Notes: generated by a model not told the origin, from the sequence alone. A DNA stretch of 64,000 bases from Actinomycetospora succinea (GCF_004363095.1 NZ_SNYO01000003.1:744001-808000), one strand, 5' to 3'; positions 18,094 through 26,275 are shown, counted from the first letter of the stretch. A program made the numbers and translations.

Positions 18094-19239
18094 GTGGACC
18101 GGTGGACGATGGTGCTGGAAGCGGTGCCGGGATCGCTGCGGGCCGTCCGCGTCGACGACGATGACCACCGCCCGATCGACGTCGAGCTCGTCGACGGCGA
18201 CGCCGGGACGCTGAGCGCGTCGCTCCTCAAGCTGGTCGAGGCCGAGGACGGCCGCCCGGACCACCTCGTGCTCGTCGTCCCCGGCGACCTCGACGAGGAC
18301 CGCTTCACCGCGCTCTCCGAGGCGGTCCGGCTCGCGCGGTTCCCCGAGCCGTCGTGGTTGCCGGACGCCGTGTCGTGGGTCGGCGGACACCTCGCGCGGT
18401 GGGGCTCCGGGACGCCCGTGACCGTTGTCGACGCCCGCGGCGACGACCTTGCCGTGTGGCCGATCCGGACCTCGGACGACGGGGTCGAGATCGGCGAGGG
18501 CGCGCCGCGGGACCTCGGCGGTCGGCTCGACGCCCTGCTCACCGGGGTCGTCCACGCGAAGCTCGCCGTCGTGGCGCCCGGGATCGCCGAAGCCCTGCGC
18601 ACGCGCACCGACGACGTCGGCCGGCGCGACGCCGCCCACCTCAGCCACGAGCTGCACGAGGCCCGCCGGCTGATGTGTGCGACCGACGGCGAGGAGCTCG
18701 TCGTCACCGCGGGCGACGCCGAGGTCTACGTGACCCGCGACGAGTTCACCGGCCTCGTCGGGCACGCCCTGCGCGACACCGTCGAGGGCACCGCTGCCGA
18801 GGACGCGGCCCACATCCTCGTGATCGCCCCCGAGGTCACGCCGATCGCGCAGCAGCTCGCCGCGACCCCGGCCGGCTCGGTCGTCACGGCACCCGTCGGG
18901 ACGTCCTCGCTGGAGGGGGCGGCGGCGCTGGTCCTGCCGCGCCCGCACTTCGTCGACGACCCGACGCCGACCGACGGCATCCGCGTCCCCGGCCGCGAGG
19001 CCGTCCCGCCGCGCGAGTCGGCGGTGGTCCCCGTCCCGCGCGCGACGTCGGGGCGCGACCGCACGCCGATCTGGGCCGTGCCGGCGCTCGCGGGCCTCCT
19101 CCTGCTGAGCCTGGCGGGGGCGGGGACCGTGCTGGCCACCGCCCCCGACCCCGCCGTCGTGCCGGCCGCGGACGCGGGCACGCTCTCGCCCGTGGTGCCG
19201 GTCGGCTTCGACCGGCTCGGCGGGGAGGGCGGCCGCTGA
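18094..19239 (+). CDS. Degenerate Hsp70/actin-fold protein, T7SS-associated (Rv3446c-like)
   Basis: A 381-residue protein from GTG 18094 with AGGGGGAG upstream. The first 280 residues have the rhythm of an Hsp70/actin ATPase: an N-terminal beta segment, a middle HLSHELHEARRLMCATDGEELVV, then DEFTGLVGHALRDTVEG and an ILVIAPEVTPIAQQL segment where DnaK has its second phosphate motif. The glycine-rich ATP loops are absent or eroded. One membrane span near residues 330-350 is followed by a short extracytoplasmic tail. Proteins of this build (Rv3446c family) accompany ESX loci, which fits the toxin cassette next door. The function is unproven. Confidence 0.5.
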   Translation: MDRWTMVLEAVPGSLRAVRVDDDDHRPIDVELVDGDAGTLSASLLKLVEAEDGRPDHLVLVVPGDLDEDRFTALSEAVRLARFPEPSWLPDAVSWVGGHLARWGSGTPVTVVDARGDDLAVWPIRTSDDGVEIGEGAPRDLGGRLDALLTGVVHAKLAVVAPGIAEALRTRTDDVGRRDAAHLSHELHEARRLMCATDGEELVVTAGDAEVYVTRDEFTGLVGHALRDTVEGTAAEDAAHILVIAPEVTPIAQQLAATPAGSVVTAPVGTSSLEGAAALVLPRPHFVDDPTPTDGIRVPGREAVPPRESAVVPVPRATSGRDRTPIWAVPALAGLLLLSLAGAGTVLATAPDPAVVPAADAGTLSPVVPVGFDRLGGEGGR

Positions 19240-19248
19240 GCTCCGTGC

Positions 19249-19758
19249 TCAGGAGGTGACGGCCTCCACGTACTTCTCGGGGTCCTTCTCCTCGAACGAC
19301 AGCCCGCGGCCCTCGGCGTGCTCGACCTTGAACTGCTCGAACTTCGCCCCGAGCTCCTGGCGGAACGCCAGCGTCGTCTCCTTACGGAAGGGCGCGAGGT
19401 CGTCGCGCTCCTCCTCGGCCATGTGGTGGTTGTTCGCCTTGTCGGTCTCGTCGATGGCGTCCCACCACTCCTGGCTGCCGACCTCGGCGTTGCGCGCCTT
19501 CTCGGTGCCCTCGCGGATCTCGTCGTGGTCGCCGATCGCGTCCTCGGTGGCCGACGCGTCCTCGTCGTCGATGCGGCGGGCCATGGACGGGTAGAAGTGC
19601 TGCTCCTCGGCGGAGGCGTGGATCTCGAGCTGGACGGCCAGCGAGTTCCAGACCTTCTCGGCCTCCTCGGTCTGCTCCCGCAGGTCGGCGAGGTGCAGGA
19701 ACTGGCGCCGGAACCAGTCGTGGTCGTCGAGGATCATCTCGGTGATGTCGGCGGACAT
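19249..19758 (-). CDS. Hemerythrin HHE domain protein
   Basis: A 169-residue soluble helical protein with a GAGAGGT ribosome binding site before ATG 19758. The histidine/carboxylate ligands of a non-haem di-iron hemerythrin are in place: LDDHDWFRRQFLHL, EIHASAEEQHFYP, GDHDEIREG and NNHHMAEEERDDL. In actinobacteria these proteins bind oxygen or nitric oxide, or act in oxidative stress; the specific role here is not visible. It lies 73 bp downstream of the AT-hook-repeat gene on the same strand and may be co-transcribed with it. Confidence 0.88.
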   Translation of the reverse strand: MSADITEMILDDHDWFRRQFLHLADLREQTEEAEKVWNSLAVQLEIHASAEEQHFYPSMARRIDDEDASATEDAIGDHDEIREGTEKARNAEVGSQEWWDAIDETDKANNHHMAEEERDDLAPFRKETTLAFRQELGAKFEQFKVEHAEGRGLSFEEKDPEKYVEAVTS

Positions 19759-19831
19759 GGATACCTCTCGTTCGCATGGTGGCGTGCTCGGTCGTACCCG
19801 GACCTCGCCCGGGACAACCGGCAGGCAAGCC

Positions 19832-21037
19832 TCACCTCGCGTGCACGGCCCCCGCCGGGTCGACGAACCAGACCTCGGCCCGCGCGCCGTCCAGCGATGC
19901 CGCGCGCTGCTCGGTGAGGCTGCGGTAGCGCCGGGTGTCGGGCAGCGCGATGACGATCCGCGCCCGCGGGTGGGCTCGCCGCCGCTCGGTGGCGGCGTGC
20001 TCGGCGGCGGAGAACCAGTCGCCGGCGATGGTCGTCGGGTGCGTCCGTGCCCCGTCCGACGGCCAGCCCGTGACCTCGACGTGGACGTCGTCGCCGTCGA
20101 GTGACGCGATGAGGTCCCGCGCCGGGCCGTTGCCGTCGGCCGACGCCCACCGCAGCGTCGCGCCCCGCCGCACGAGCCAGTCGGCCACGAGGGATTGCAC
20201 GTTGACCACCCGCGACCACGCCTGCAGCGCGTCGTACGGCGGAGGGCCGAACGACGCCGAGCCCTCGACCGGCTCGTCCGCGACCGGCGCCGAGCCCTGA
20301 CCGTTCGCGCTCACCCCGCCGTCGCTGCGCGCCGCCTCCTGCATGGTGACGGGCTCGACCGGCGCCGCCGGCCCGGTCTCGACGGATGCTTCGGCTTCCG
20401 AAGCGTCCTGTGGGGAGAGGACGGCCTCCGGTGCCGGGTCCGGTGTCGCCTCGGCCTTCTTGCGCGTACGGCGCTTCGGCGCCGCTCCGGGAGGGGGGTC
20501 GGTGGCGACGGATGCTTCGGTTTCCGAAGCGTCTTGCGGAGAGAGGACAGCCTCGGGTGCCGGCGGCGCCTCGGTCTTCGTGCGGGTCCGGCGCTTCGGC
20601 GGTGCGGCCGCCACGGGTGCCGGCTCGGTCTCGGCAGATGCTCCGGTTTCCGAAGCATCTGGTGGGGAGAGGACGACCTCCGGGGCCGGGTCCGTCTCCG
20701 TCTTCGTGCGCGTTCGGCGCTTCGGCGACGTCGCGGTCGCTCCGGACGTCGGCTCGGAGACGGCGGGCGCCGCCGTCCCGTTCTTCGACGACGCCGGACG
20801 ACGTCCGCGGCGCGGCTTCGGGGCGGGGAGGCGGTTGAGGATCGGGCGGGTACCGACGCGTTCCAGCACGCCCTCGGCGACGAGGCGGCGGCAGAGCTGG
20901 TTGACGGTCTGGGGACGGACACCGTCACCGAGTTGCCCGGCGAGGGCGGCGTCGGTCAGCCCGTCTGGTGACTCCTCGAGCATTCGGAGCACCGCAGCGC
21001 GCCGATCGGTGGGATCAGGGCTCACCGGGAGGGCCAT
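19832..21037 (-). CDS. Winged-helix, AT-hook-repeat and nuclease-like domain protein
   Basis: A 401-residue protein starting at ATG 21037. Residues 12-70 form a winged helix (LRMLEESPDGLTDAALAGQL, then TVNQLCRRLVAEGVLERVG). Residues 74-110 are basic and AT-hook-like (KPRRGRRP, PKRRTR). Residues 105-229 are three imperfect repeats of 40-43 residues, each starting PKRRTR and containing LSPxDASE. The C-terminal domain (about 270-400) resembles a PD-(D/E)XK nuclease core: VQSLVADWLVRRGATL, then ARDLIASLDG, then VHVEVTGWP, where Thr replaces the usual Lys. It may bind DNA with a dead or altered nuclease fold. The function is unknown. Confidence 0.7.
   Translation of the reverse strand: MALPVSPDPTDRRAAVLRMLEESPDGLTDAALAGQLGDGVRPQTVNQLCRRLVAEGVLERVGTRPILNRLPAPKPRRGRRPASSKNGTAAPAVSEPTSGATATSPKRRTRTKTETDPAPEVVLSPPDASETGASAETEPAPVAAAPPKRRTRTKTEAPPAPEAVLSPQDASETEASVATDPPPGAAPKRRTRKKAEATPDPAPEAVLSPQDASEAEASVETGPAAPVEPVTMQEAARSDGGVSANGQGSAPVADEPVEGSASFGPPPYDALQAWSRVVNVQSLVADWLVRRGATLRWASADGNGPARDLIASLDGDDVHVEVTGWPSDGARTHPTTIAGDWFSAAEHAATERRRAHPRARIVIALPDTRRYRSLTEQRAASLDGARAEVWFVDPAGAVHAR
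20351..20725 (-). repeat. Three tandem coding repeats (~126 bp)
   Basis: Three in-frame units encode PKRRTR...LSPxDASExxAS. The DASE core recurs every 126 bp (around 20387, 20513 and 20639). Each core includes a short perfect or near-perfect hairpin, GCTTCGG..CCGAAGC. Unit lengths of 42, 40 and 43 codons indicate a protein repeat, not a CRISPR array. Confidence 0.85.
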
Positions 21038-21110
21038 CCTGTCGTTCCCCTCCGTGTTCGGGCGTGGAGCTGGGGATTTCCGTCGCGTGACGGCTCGCGC
21101 ATCCGCGTGC

Positions 21111-21127
21111 GTGACCAATCCGTGACC
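21111..21127 (+). promoter_or_regulatory. MtrA-like direct repeat upstream of the HesB-like gene
   Basis: GTGACC-AATCC-GTGACC is two identical 6-mers with an 11-bp pitch. It overlaps the likely -35 zone of the HesB-like gene promoter. A nearly identical element lies at 62741-62757. It resembles MtrA-type response regulator boxes, but the assignment is inference. Confidence 0.45.
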
Positions 21128-21129
21128 CG

Positions 21130-21135
21130 TATGGT
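21130..21135 (+). promoter_or_regulatory. -10 element for a leaderless HesB-like transcript
   Basis: TATGGT occupies -14 to -9 relative to ATG 21144, placing the transcript start at the start codon. There is no separate ribosome binding site. Confidence 0.55.
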
Positions 21136-21143
21136 AACGAGGC

Positions 21144-21461
21144 ATGCTGGCACTGACGGAGACGGCGGCCGAGGCCATCTCGTCCATCCTCGAGTCCAAC
21201 GAGATGCCCGAGGGGTCGGGTCTGCGCATCGCGGCCACCCCGAACATGGCGGAGGAGGGCCTCGAGCTCTCGGTGGCCCCGACGCCCGCCGCGGACGACA
21301 CGGTGCTCGAGGGCGGCGGCGCCGTCATCTTCCTCGAGCCCCAGGCCGCGTCGGCTCTCGACGACAAGGTCCTCGACGTCGAGCGGGTGCCCGACGCCGA
21401 GCGCGGCGAAGGGGACGAGTTCCGCTTCGCGATCACGCCGCAGTCCGAGCTCCAGGACTGA
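21144..21461 (+). CDS. HesB/IscA-like protein lacking cysteines
   Basis: A 105-residue protein with the A-type Fe-S carrier fold pattern: LALTETAAEAISSIL, then GLRIAAT, then EGLELSVAPTPAADDTV, then GAVIFLEPQAASALDDKVLDV. The three ligand cysteines of true IscA/ErpA proteins are all absent; there is no cysteine anywhere in the protein. It belongs to the actinobacterial HesB-like subgroup and cannot bind a cluster in the canonical way. Its role is unknown. It is probably leaderless and may be controlled through the GTGACC repeats just upstream. Confidence 0.8.
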   Translation: MLALTETAAEAISSILESNEMPEGSGLRIAATPNMAEEGLELSVAPTPAADDTVLEGGGAVIFLEPQAASALDDKVLDVERVPDAERGEGDEFRFAITPQSELQD

Positions 21462-21484
21462 CCCGCCACGCGGCTCGGCGCGCG

Positions 21485-22465
21485 TCATCCCTGCGCCGGG
21501 TCGTGGGTGAGCGGCTGACCCTCGCTCTCCGAGCGCTCCCGCGGCACCCGGGCTCGCCACGCCCCGAGGTGCGGGTGCGTGGGCTCCAGCTCCTCCGCCT
21601 GTCGTAGCGCCAGCTCCACGGTCGCCCGGTGGTCGCGCGACAGCGCCCACGGTGGCGGTTCGGCCGACGTCGCCAGCGCCTCGGCCACCGCCGCCCTCGC
21701 CGTGACCGCCGACGGCTCGCCGTACCGGACGAGCGTCTCCTGCGCGCGCCGGTGATGTTCGGGCCGCGGCGGGATCGGCCGGCCTTCGACGGTCCGCGTC
21801 GGGTGGGGCAGGTGCAGCGTCGCCCCGGGCGCGCGGCCGGCCGGGATCGGGTCGGTGGCCGCGTGGGTCCGCCCGGCCGCGAGCAGACGCGGGAGCAGGT
21901 GGGTGTGCGGCCCGTCCGGGCTCGTCCCGTCGGGCGGCGGGATCGGCGTGAACACCTCGAGCCGCGCGACCGCCGTCCGGAACACCCGGTGCGGCCCGGC
22001 CTCGACGAGCAGGCCGGCCACCGCACCCGCCTCGGCGAGCGGGCGCCCCTCCACGGCGCGCAGCGATGCCAGCAATGCCGCATCGCTCGTCCGCACGCAG
22101 GCCGCCAGGTGCGGCGCGCCGACGCCGAGGTCGACGAGCACGGCGTCGCGGTCCTCGGGGCGCAGGGCGTCGACATCCGGGCCCAGCTCGGTGATCACCG
22201 AACGCCCGGCGCCGTCCGCGGGCATACACAGCGCGACGGCCTGGCTCCAGCTGTCGCCGGCGCGGCGCTCCCACGCCAGCGGCACGACGTCGCCGGTGGG
22301 GTGGACGTCGACGCCGCCGCGCGTGGTGACGACGGTCGCCCGCCCGGGCGTCCGCGAGACGGATGCCGGCTCGTCGGGATCCCGCAGGAACTCGGCGAGC
22401 GCCCCGAAGGTCCCGACGCTCCAGCCGGCGTCGGGGTCGGTGACCCACGCCAGGAGGTCGTCCAC
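21485..22465 (-). CDS. Conserved hypothetical protein in the valS operon
   Basis: A 326-residue soluble protein starting at GTG 22465, four bases after the valS stop on the same strand, so it is probably co-translated. The N-terminal block LLAWVTDPDAGWSVGTFGAL is distinctive, and the rest is a mixed alpha/beta protein with proline-rich stretches. It could belong to an uncharacterised actinobacterial DUF, but I cannot name one with certainty. The frame extends 24 codons upstream into valS, but those residues are shadow. Confidence 0.65.
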   Translation of the reverse strand: MDDLLAWVTDPDAGWSVGTFGALAEFLRDPDEPASVSRTPGRATVVTTRGGVDVHPTGDVVPLAWERRAGDSWSQAVALCMPADGAGRSVITELGPDVDALRPEDRDAVLVDLGVGAPHLAACVRTSDAALLASLRAVEGRPLAEAGAVAGLLVEAGPHRVFRTAVARLEVFTPIPPPDGTSPDGPHTHLLPRLLAAGRTHAATDPIPAGRAPGATLHLPHPTRTVEGRPIPPRPEHHRRAQETLVRYGEPSAVTARAAVAEALATSAEPPPWALSRDHRATVELALRQAEELEPTHPHLGAWRARVPRERSESEGQPLTHDPAQG

Positions 22466-22469
22466 CGGC

Positions 22470-25034
22470 TCAGGCCGTCGGGCCGCCGACGGTGGTGACG
22501 AGCTCGCCGTCCGGTGACACGACCAGCTCCACGTCACGCACCCGGCCCGCCGCGCGCACGTCGGACAGGGCCTCGCGCAGCGCCTCGAGCGCGGCCGGTG
22601 CGGCCTGGACCGAGAGGCTCTCGACCTCGGTGCGGATCGAGAGCTTCTGCTCGGACTTCGCGCGGCGGATGCCGCCGATGACGTCCGAGGCGATGGTCAG
22701 GACCTGCGGGTCGACCTCGGCGGACGTCGCGAGCTCGTGGATGTCCGGCCAGGCGGCGCGGTGGACCGAGCCCTCCTGCCACCACGACCAGACCTCCTCG
22801 GCCACGAACGGCAGCACCGGCGCGAACAGCCGCTGCAGCACCCGCAGCGCGGCCGCGAGCGTCGCGCGGGCCGAGTCGCGCCCGGCCTCGTCGAACTCGC
22901 CGTAGGCGCGGGACTTGACCAGCTCGAGGTAGTCGTCGCAGAAGAACCAGAAGAACTGCTCGGTGATCTCGAGGGCGACCGCGTAGTCGTAGTTCTCGAG
23001 GGCCGCGGTGGCCTTCTCCACGACCTCGGTGAGGCGGGCCAGCAGCGCGCGGTCGATCGGTGTCGACACCGCGGACACGTCGGGCTCGCCGGCCGGGACC
23101 CCGACGCCGAGGATGAACTTCGAGGCGTTGAGCAGCTTCATCGCGAGCCGTCGGCCGACCTTCATCTGGCCGCGGTCGAACGCCGTGTCGACGCCCGGCC
23201 GCCCGCCGGCCGCCCAGTACCGGACCGCGTCCGAGCCGAACTCGACGAGCAGGTCCATGGGCGTCACGACGTTGCCCTTGGACTTGGACATCTTCTTGCG
23301 GTCCGGGTCGAGGATCCAGCCGGACAGGGCCGCGTGCGCCCACGGCAGGCTGTCGTGCTCGAGGTGGCTGCGCAGCACCGTCGAGAACAGCCAGGTGCGG
23401 ATGATGTCGTGGCCCTGCGGGCGCAGGTCCATCGGGAAGACGCGCGCGAACAGGTCGTCGTCGACGCTCCACCGCCCCGCGATCTGCGGGGTCAGCGACG
23501 AGGTGGCCCAGGTGTCGAGGACGTCCGGGTCGCCGGTGAACCCGCCCGGGACGTCGCGCTGGTCGGCGGTGTACCCGGGCGGGACATCGGTGGTCGGGTC
23601 GATCGGCAGCGCCTCGTCGTCCGGGACGAGCGGCTTGTCGGGGACGACCTCGCCCTCGCCGTCGAGCGGGTACCAGACCGGCACCGGCACCCCGAAGAAG
23701 CGCTGGCGGCTGACGAGCCAGTCGCCGTTGAGGCCGCGCACCCAGTCCTCGTAGCGGTGGCGCATGTACTCGGGGTGCCACTGCAGCTCGCGACCGCGCT
23801 CGAGCATCTCCTCGCGGACACGGTCCTCGCGGCCGCCGTTGCGGATGTACCACTGGCGGCTGGAGACGATCTCGAGCGGCTTGTCGCCCTTCTCGTAGAA
23901 CTTCACCGGGCGCGTGACGGGCCGGACGTCGCCGCTGAGCTCGCCGGTGTCGGTGAGCATGGCGACGATCCGCTCCTTGGCGGAGAACACCGTGGCGCCC
24001 GCGATCTCCTCGTAGCGGGCGCGGCCCTGCTCCGAGGTGATCCAGTCGGGGGTCTCGCGCAGCAGGCGGCCGTCGCGGTTGATCACCGTGCGGTTGGGCA
24101 GGTCGAGCTCGCGCCACCACTGGACGTCGGTGAGGTCGCCGAACGTGCAGCACATCGCGATGCCGGCGCCGCGGTCCATCTCGGCGGCCGGGTGCGCGAG
24201 CACCGGGACCTCGACGTCGAACAGCGGCGAGCGCACGGTCGTGCCGAACAGCGCCTGATAGCGCTCGTCGTCGGGGTGCGCGATCAGCGCGACGCACGCG
24301 GGGATCAGCTCAGGGCGCGTCGTCTCGATGAAGACGTCCTGGTCGGCGCCGTGGTACGCGATCCGGTGCCACGCGCCGGTGTGCTCGCGGTCCTCGAGCT
24401 CGGCCTGCGCGACCGCCGTGCGGAAGGTGACGTCCCACAGCGTCGGGGCCATCGACACGTACGCCTGGCCGCGCTCGACGTTCCGCAGGAAGGCGCGCTG
24501 GCTGATCGCGCGCGCCCGGGCATCGATGGTCTGGTAGCCGTGCGACCAGTCGACCGACAGGCCGTTGCGCCGCCAGAGCGCCTCGAAGGCCTTCTCGTCG
24601 TCGGCGGTCAGCGTCTCGCACAGCTGGACGAAGTTCTTGCGCGAGACCGGGATCTGCTGCTTGCCGGGCTTCTCGGGCGGGGTGAAGTCCGGGTCGTAGG
24701 GCAGGCTCGGCTCGCAGCGCACGCCGTAGAAGTTCTGCACGCGGCGCTCGGTCGGCAGCCCGTTGTCGTCCCAGCCCATGGGGTAGAAGACTTGCTTGCC
24801 GCGCATGCGCTGGAAGCGGGCGACGATGTCGGTGTGCGTGTAGCTGAACACGTGCCCGACGTGCAGGGACCCGGACACCGTCGGCGGCGGGGTGTCGACG
24901 GAGAACACCTGCTCGCGCGTCGCGGAGCGGTCGAACGCGTAGGTGCCCTCGTTCTCCCATACGTCCGCCCACCGGTCCTCGAGGCCATCGAGGGTCGGCT
25001 TCTCGGGCACGCGTGTGCCGGGGTCGGACTGCAT
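22470..25034 (-). CDS. valS: Valine-tRNA ligase
   Basis: An 854-residue class I aminoacyl-tRNA synthetase that charges tRNA-Val and edits mischarged Thr. Visible features are the HIGH motif as HVGH in TVSGSLHVGHVFSYTHTD, the CP1 editing domain (GAWHRIAYHG onward), the KMSKS motif in KKMSKSKGNVVTP, and the anticodon-binding and C-terminal region ending in residues like VELVVSPDGELV. The segment NFYGVRCEPSLPYDP marks the shorter actinobacterial/archaeal-like ValRS type. ATG 25034 or the adjacent GTG 25037 is the start. No T-box leader is possible in the 79-bp divergent spacer. Confidence 0.97.
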   Translation of the reverse strand: MQSDPGTRVPEKPTLDGLEDRWADVWENEGTYAFDRSATREQVFSVDTPPPTVSGSLHVGHVFSYTHTDIVARFQRMRGKQVFYPMGWDDNGLPTERRVQNFYGVRCEPSLPYDPDFTPPEKPGKQQIPVSRKNFVQLCETLTADDEKAFEALWRRNGLSVDWSHGYQTIDARARAISQRAFLRNVERGQAYVSMAPTLWDVTFRTAVAQAELEDREHTGAWHRIAYHGADQDVFIETTRPELIPACVALIAHPDDERYQALFGTTVRSPLFDVEVPVLAHPAAEMDRGAGIAMCCTFGDLTDVQWWRELDLPNRTVINRDGRLLRETPDWITSEQGRARYEEIAGATVFSAKERIVAMLTDTGELSGDVRPVTRPVKFYEKGDKPLEIVSSRQWYIRNGGREDRVREEMLERGRELQWHPEYMRHRYEDWVRGLNGDWLVSRQRFFGVPVPVWYPLDGEGEVVPDKPLVPDDEALPIDPTTDVPPGYTADQRDVPGGFTGDPDVLDTWATSSLTPQIAGRWSVDDDLFARVFPMDLRPQGHDIIRTWLFSTVLRSHLEHDSLPWAHAALSGWILDPDRKKMSKSKGNVVTPMDLLVEFGSDAVRYWAAGGRPGVDTAFDRGQMKVGRRLAMKLLNASKFILGVGVPAGEPDVSAVSTPIDRALLARLTEVVEKATAALENYDYAVALEITEQFFWFFCDDYLELVKSRAYGEFDEAGRDSARATLAAALRVLQRLFAPVLPFVAEEVWSWWQEGSVHRAAWPDIHELATSAEVDPQVLTIASDVIGGIRRAKSEQKLSIRTEVESLSVQAAPAALEALREALSDVRAAGRVRDVELVVSPDGELVTTVGGPTA

Positions 25035-25116
25035 CACTCCAGTTTACTAATCGACCTCACGCGACTTCCGGCCTGCTCAGGGTGTGCGCACGACGGGTCC
25101 GGGGCACGCCGGGGAC

Positions 25117-26055
25117 ATGCGCCGCATCACCCAGGACACGGCAGGCGGACCCGAGGTCCTGCACGTCACCGACGCCCCGGTCCCGGAGCCGATCCCGACC
25201 GAGATCCGGGTGCGCGTGACGGCCGCCGGCGTGAACCCGGTCGACACCAAGGTCCGCGCGGGCGGCGCCGGGCTCGGTGACGACATGACCGCGCCGCCCT
25301 TCACGGTCGGCTGGGACGTCGCCGGGGTGGTCGACGCCGTGGGCATGGGCGTGACGCGGTTCGCGGTCGGCGACCGGGTGTTCGGGATGCCGTGGTTCCC
25401 GCGCGAGGCCGGGGGCTACGGCGAGTACGTCACCGCGCCGTCCCGGCAGTTCGCGCACATCCCCGACGGCGTCGACGACGTCACCGCCGCGGCCACCCCG
25501 CTCGCCGCGCTGACCGCCTGGCAGATCGTCGTCGACACCGCCGACGTGCAGTGCGACCAGCGCGTCCTCGTGCACGCCGCGGGCGGGGGCGTCGGCCACC
25601 TCGCGGTGCAGATCGCGAAGACGCGCGGGGCATACGTCGTCGGGACGGCCTCGGCGTCCAAGCACGCCGAGCTCGCCGCGCTCGGTCTGGACGAGGCGAT
25701 CGACCACCACACGCAGGACGTGGCCCGGGCGACCCGGGACATCGACGTCGCGGTCGACCTCACCGAGGTCAACGGCCCCTCCTCGCTCGCCGTGACGCGC
25801 CCCGGCGGGCTGCTCGTCTGCGTGCCCTCCGGCGTGCCCGAGGGCCTCACCGAGCAGGCGCACGCCGAGGGCAAGCGGGTCACCGACTTCCTGGTCGAGC
25901 CCGACGGCATCGCCCTCACCGGCATCGCCCGGCTCCTCGCCGAGGGCGCGCTGAGCGTGCGCGTCGCCGGCACGTTCCCCCTCGAGGAGGCGGCGTCGGC
26001 CCACCGCGAACTGGAGAAGGGATCCACGTTCGGCAAGCTCGTGCTCACGCTCTGA
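25117..26055 (+). CDS. NADP-dependent quinone oxidoreductase, MDR superfamily
   Basis: A 312-residue medium-chain dehydrogenase/reductase without the catalytic zinc ligands. Visible features are the N-terminal GroES-like fold (GVNPVDTKVRAGG, then GWDVAGVVDAVG), the nucleotide-binding glycine motif AAGGGVGHLAVQIAK, and a C-terminal LEEAASAHRELEKGSTFGKLVL that is standard for quinone reductase/QOR-like proteins. It probably reduces quinones or enones with NADPH. The start at ATG 25117 was chosen over GTG 25084 because the family begins at MRRITQD. It is divergent from valS. Confidence 0.9.
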   Translation: MRRITQDTAGGPEVLHVTDAPVPEPIPTEIRVRVTAAGVNPVDTKVRAGGAGLGDDMTAPPFTVGWDVAGVVDAVGMGVTRFAVGDRVFGMPWFPREAGGYGEYVTAPSRQFAHIPDGVDDVTAAATPLAALTAWQIVVDTADVQCDQRVLVHAAGGGVGHLAVQIAKTRGAYVVGTASASKHAELAALGLDEAIDHHTQDVARATRDIDVAVDLTEVNGPSSLAVTRPGGLLVCVPSGVPEGLTEQAHAEGKRVTDFLVEPDGIALTGIARLLAEGALSVRVAGTFPLEEAASAHRELEKGSTFGKLVLTL

Positions 26056-26094
26056 GATCTGTCGAAGAATCGTCCCGCGAATTCTGCGGAAATC

Positions 26095-26125
26095 GTGGAC
26101 AGCGCCACCTCGCGCGCTCTAATGT
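26095..26125 (+). promoter_or_regulatory. Promoter of the 24-residue ORF
   Basis: GTGGAC (26095-26100) and TAATGT (26120-26125) are separated by 19 bp. The region is visibly richer in A and T than its surroundings. The 3' end of the -10 overlaps an inverted repeat. Confidence 0.45.
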
Positions 26126-26150
26126 CCTCCTCGTACACGGAGAGGAGGAC
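26124..26150 (+). promoter_or_regulatory. Inverted repeat covering the ribosome binding site of the 24-residue ORF
   Basis: GTCCTCCTC (26124-26132) pairs perfectly with GAGGAGGAC (26142-26150) across a 9-base loop. The right arm is the Shine-Dalgarno sequence. If both arms are transcribed the site would be hidden; if the -10 at 26120 is used, the repeat would instead act as a DNA operator at the start site. Confidence 0.5.
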
Positions 26151-26153
26151 CTG

Positions 26154-26228
26154 ATGATGTTGACGACGACCGACGGATATCGCTTCGCGACCGTCATCGA
26201 GGTCCGACCCGTGTCCGCGGTCTGCTGA
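26154..26228 (+). CDS. 24-residue small ORF with strong ribosome binding site
   Basis: ATG 26154 is preceded by a full GAGGAGG Shine-Dalgarno and a promoter. The peptide begins MMLTTTDGYR, continues through FATVIEVRPV and ends in AVC before TGA. It is too short to classify. There is no run of identical regulatory codons, so a classical attenuation leader is not supported. It could be a small bioactive or regulatory protein or a translated leader for the downstream gene. The tail ending in Cys is notable. Confidence 0.4.
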   Translation: MMLTTTDGYRFATVIEVRPVSAVC

Positions 26229-26257
26229 GGCCTCGCCCGCTCCGCGCACGCTTCTGA

Positions 26258-26275
26258 ACGTCCGTCTCCGGACGT
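26258..26275 (+). terminator. Hairpin after the 24-residue ORF
   Basis: ACGTCCG (26258-26264) pairs with CGGACGT (26269-26275) over the tetraloop TCTC, 30 bases after the small ORF stop. This is a possible intrinsic terminator or attenuator, without a clear T tract. The rest of 26229-26401 shows no gene. Confidence 0.4.

Noticed and set aside
20351-20725. CRISPR-like periodic repeat
   Set aside because: The repeats are in frame, imperfect, unequal in length (42, 40 and 43 codons) and encode PKRRTR/DASE protein units. There are no unique spacers and no cas genes.
26154-26228. Amino-acid attenuation leader peptide
   Set aside because: The 24-residue ORF has no run of regulatory codons, only one cysteine and scattered Thr/Val, and the gene downstream is not biosynthetic.
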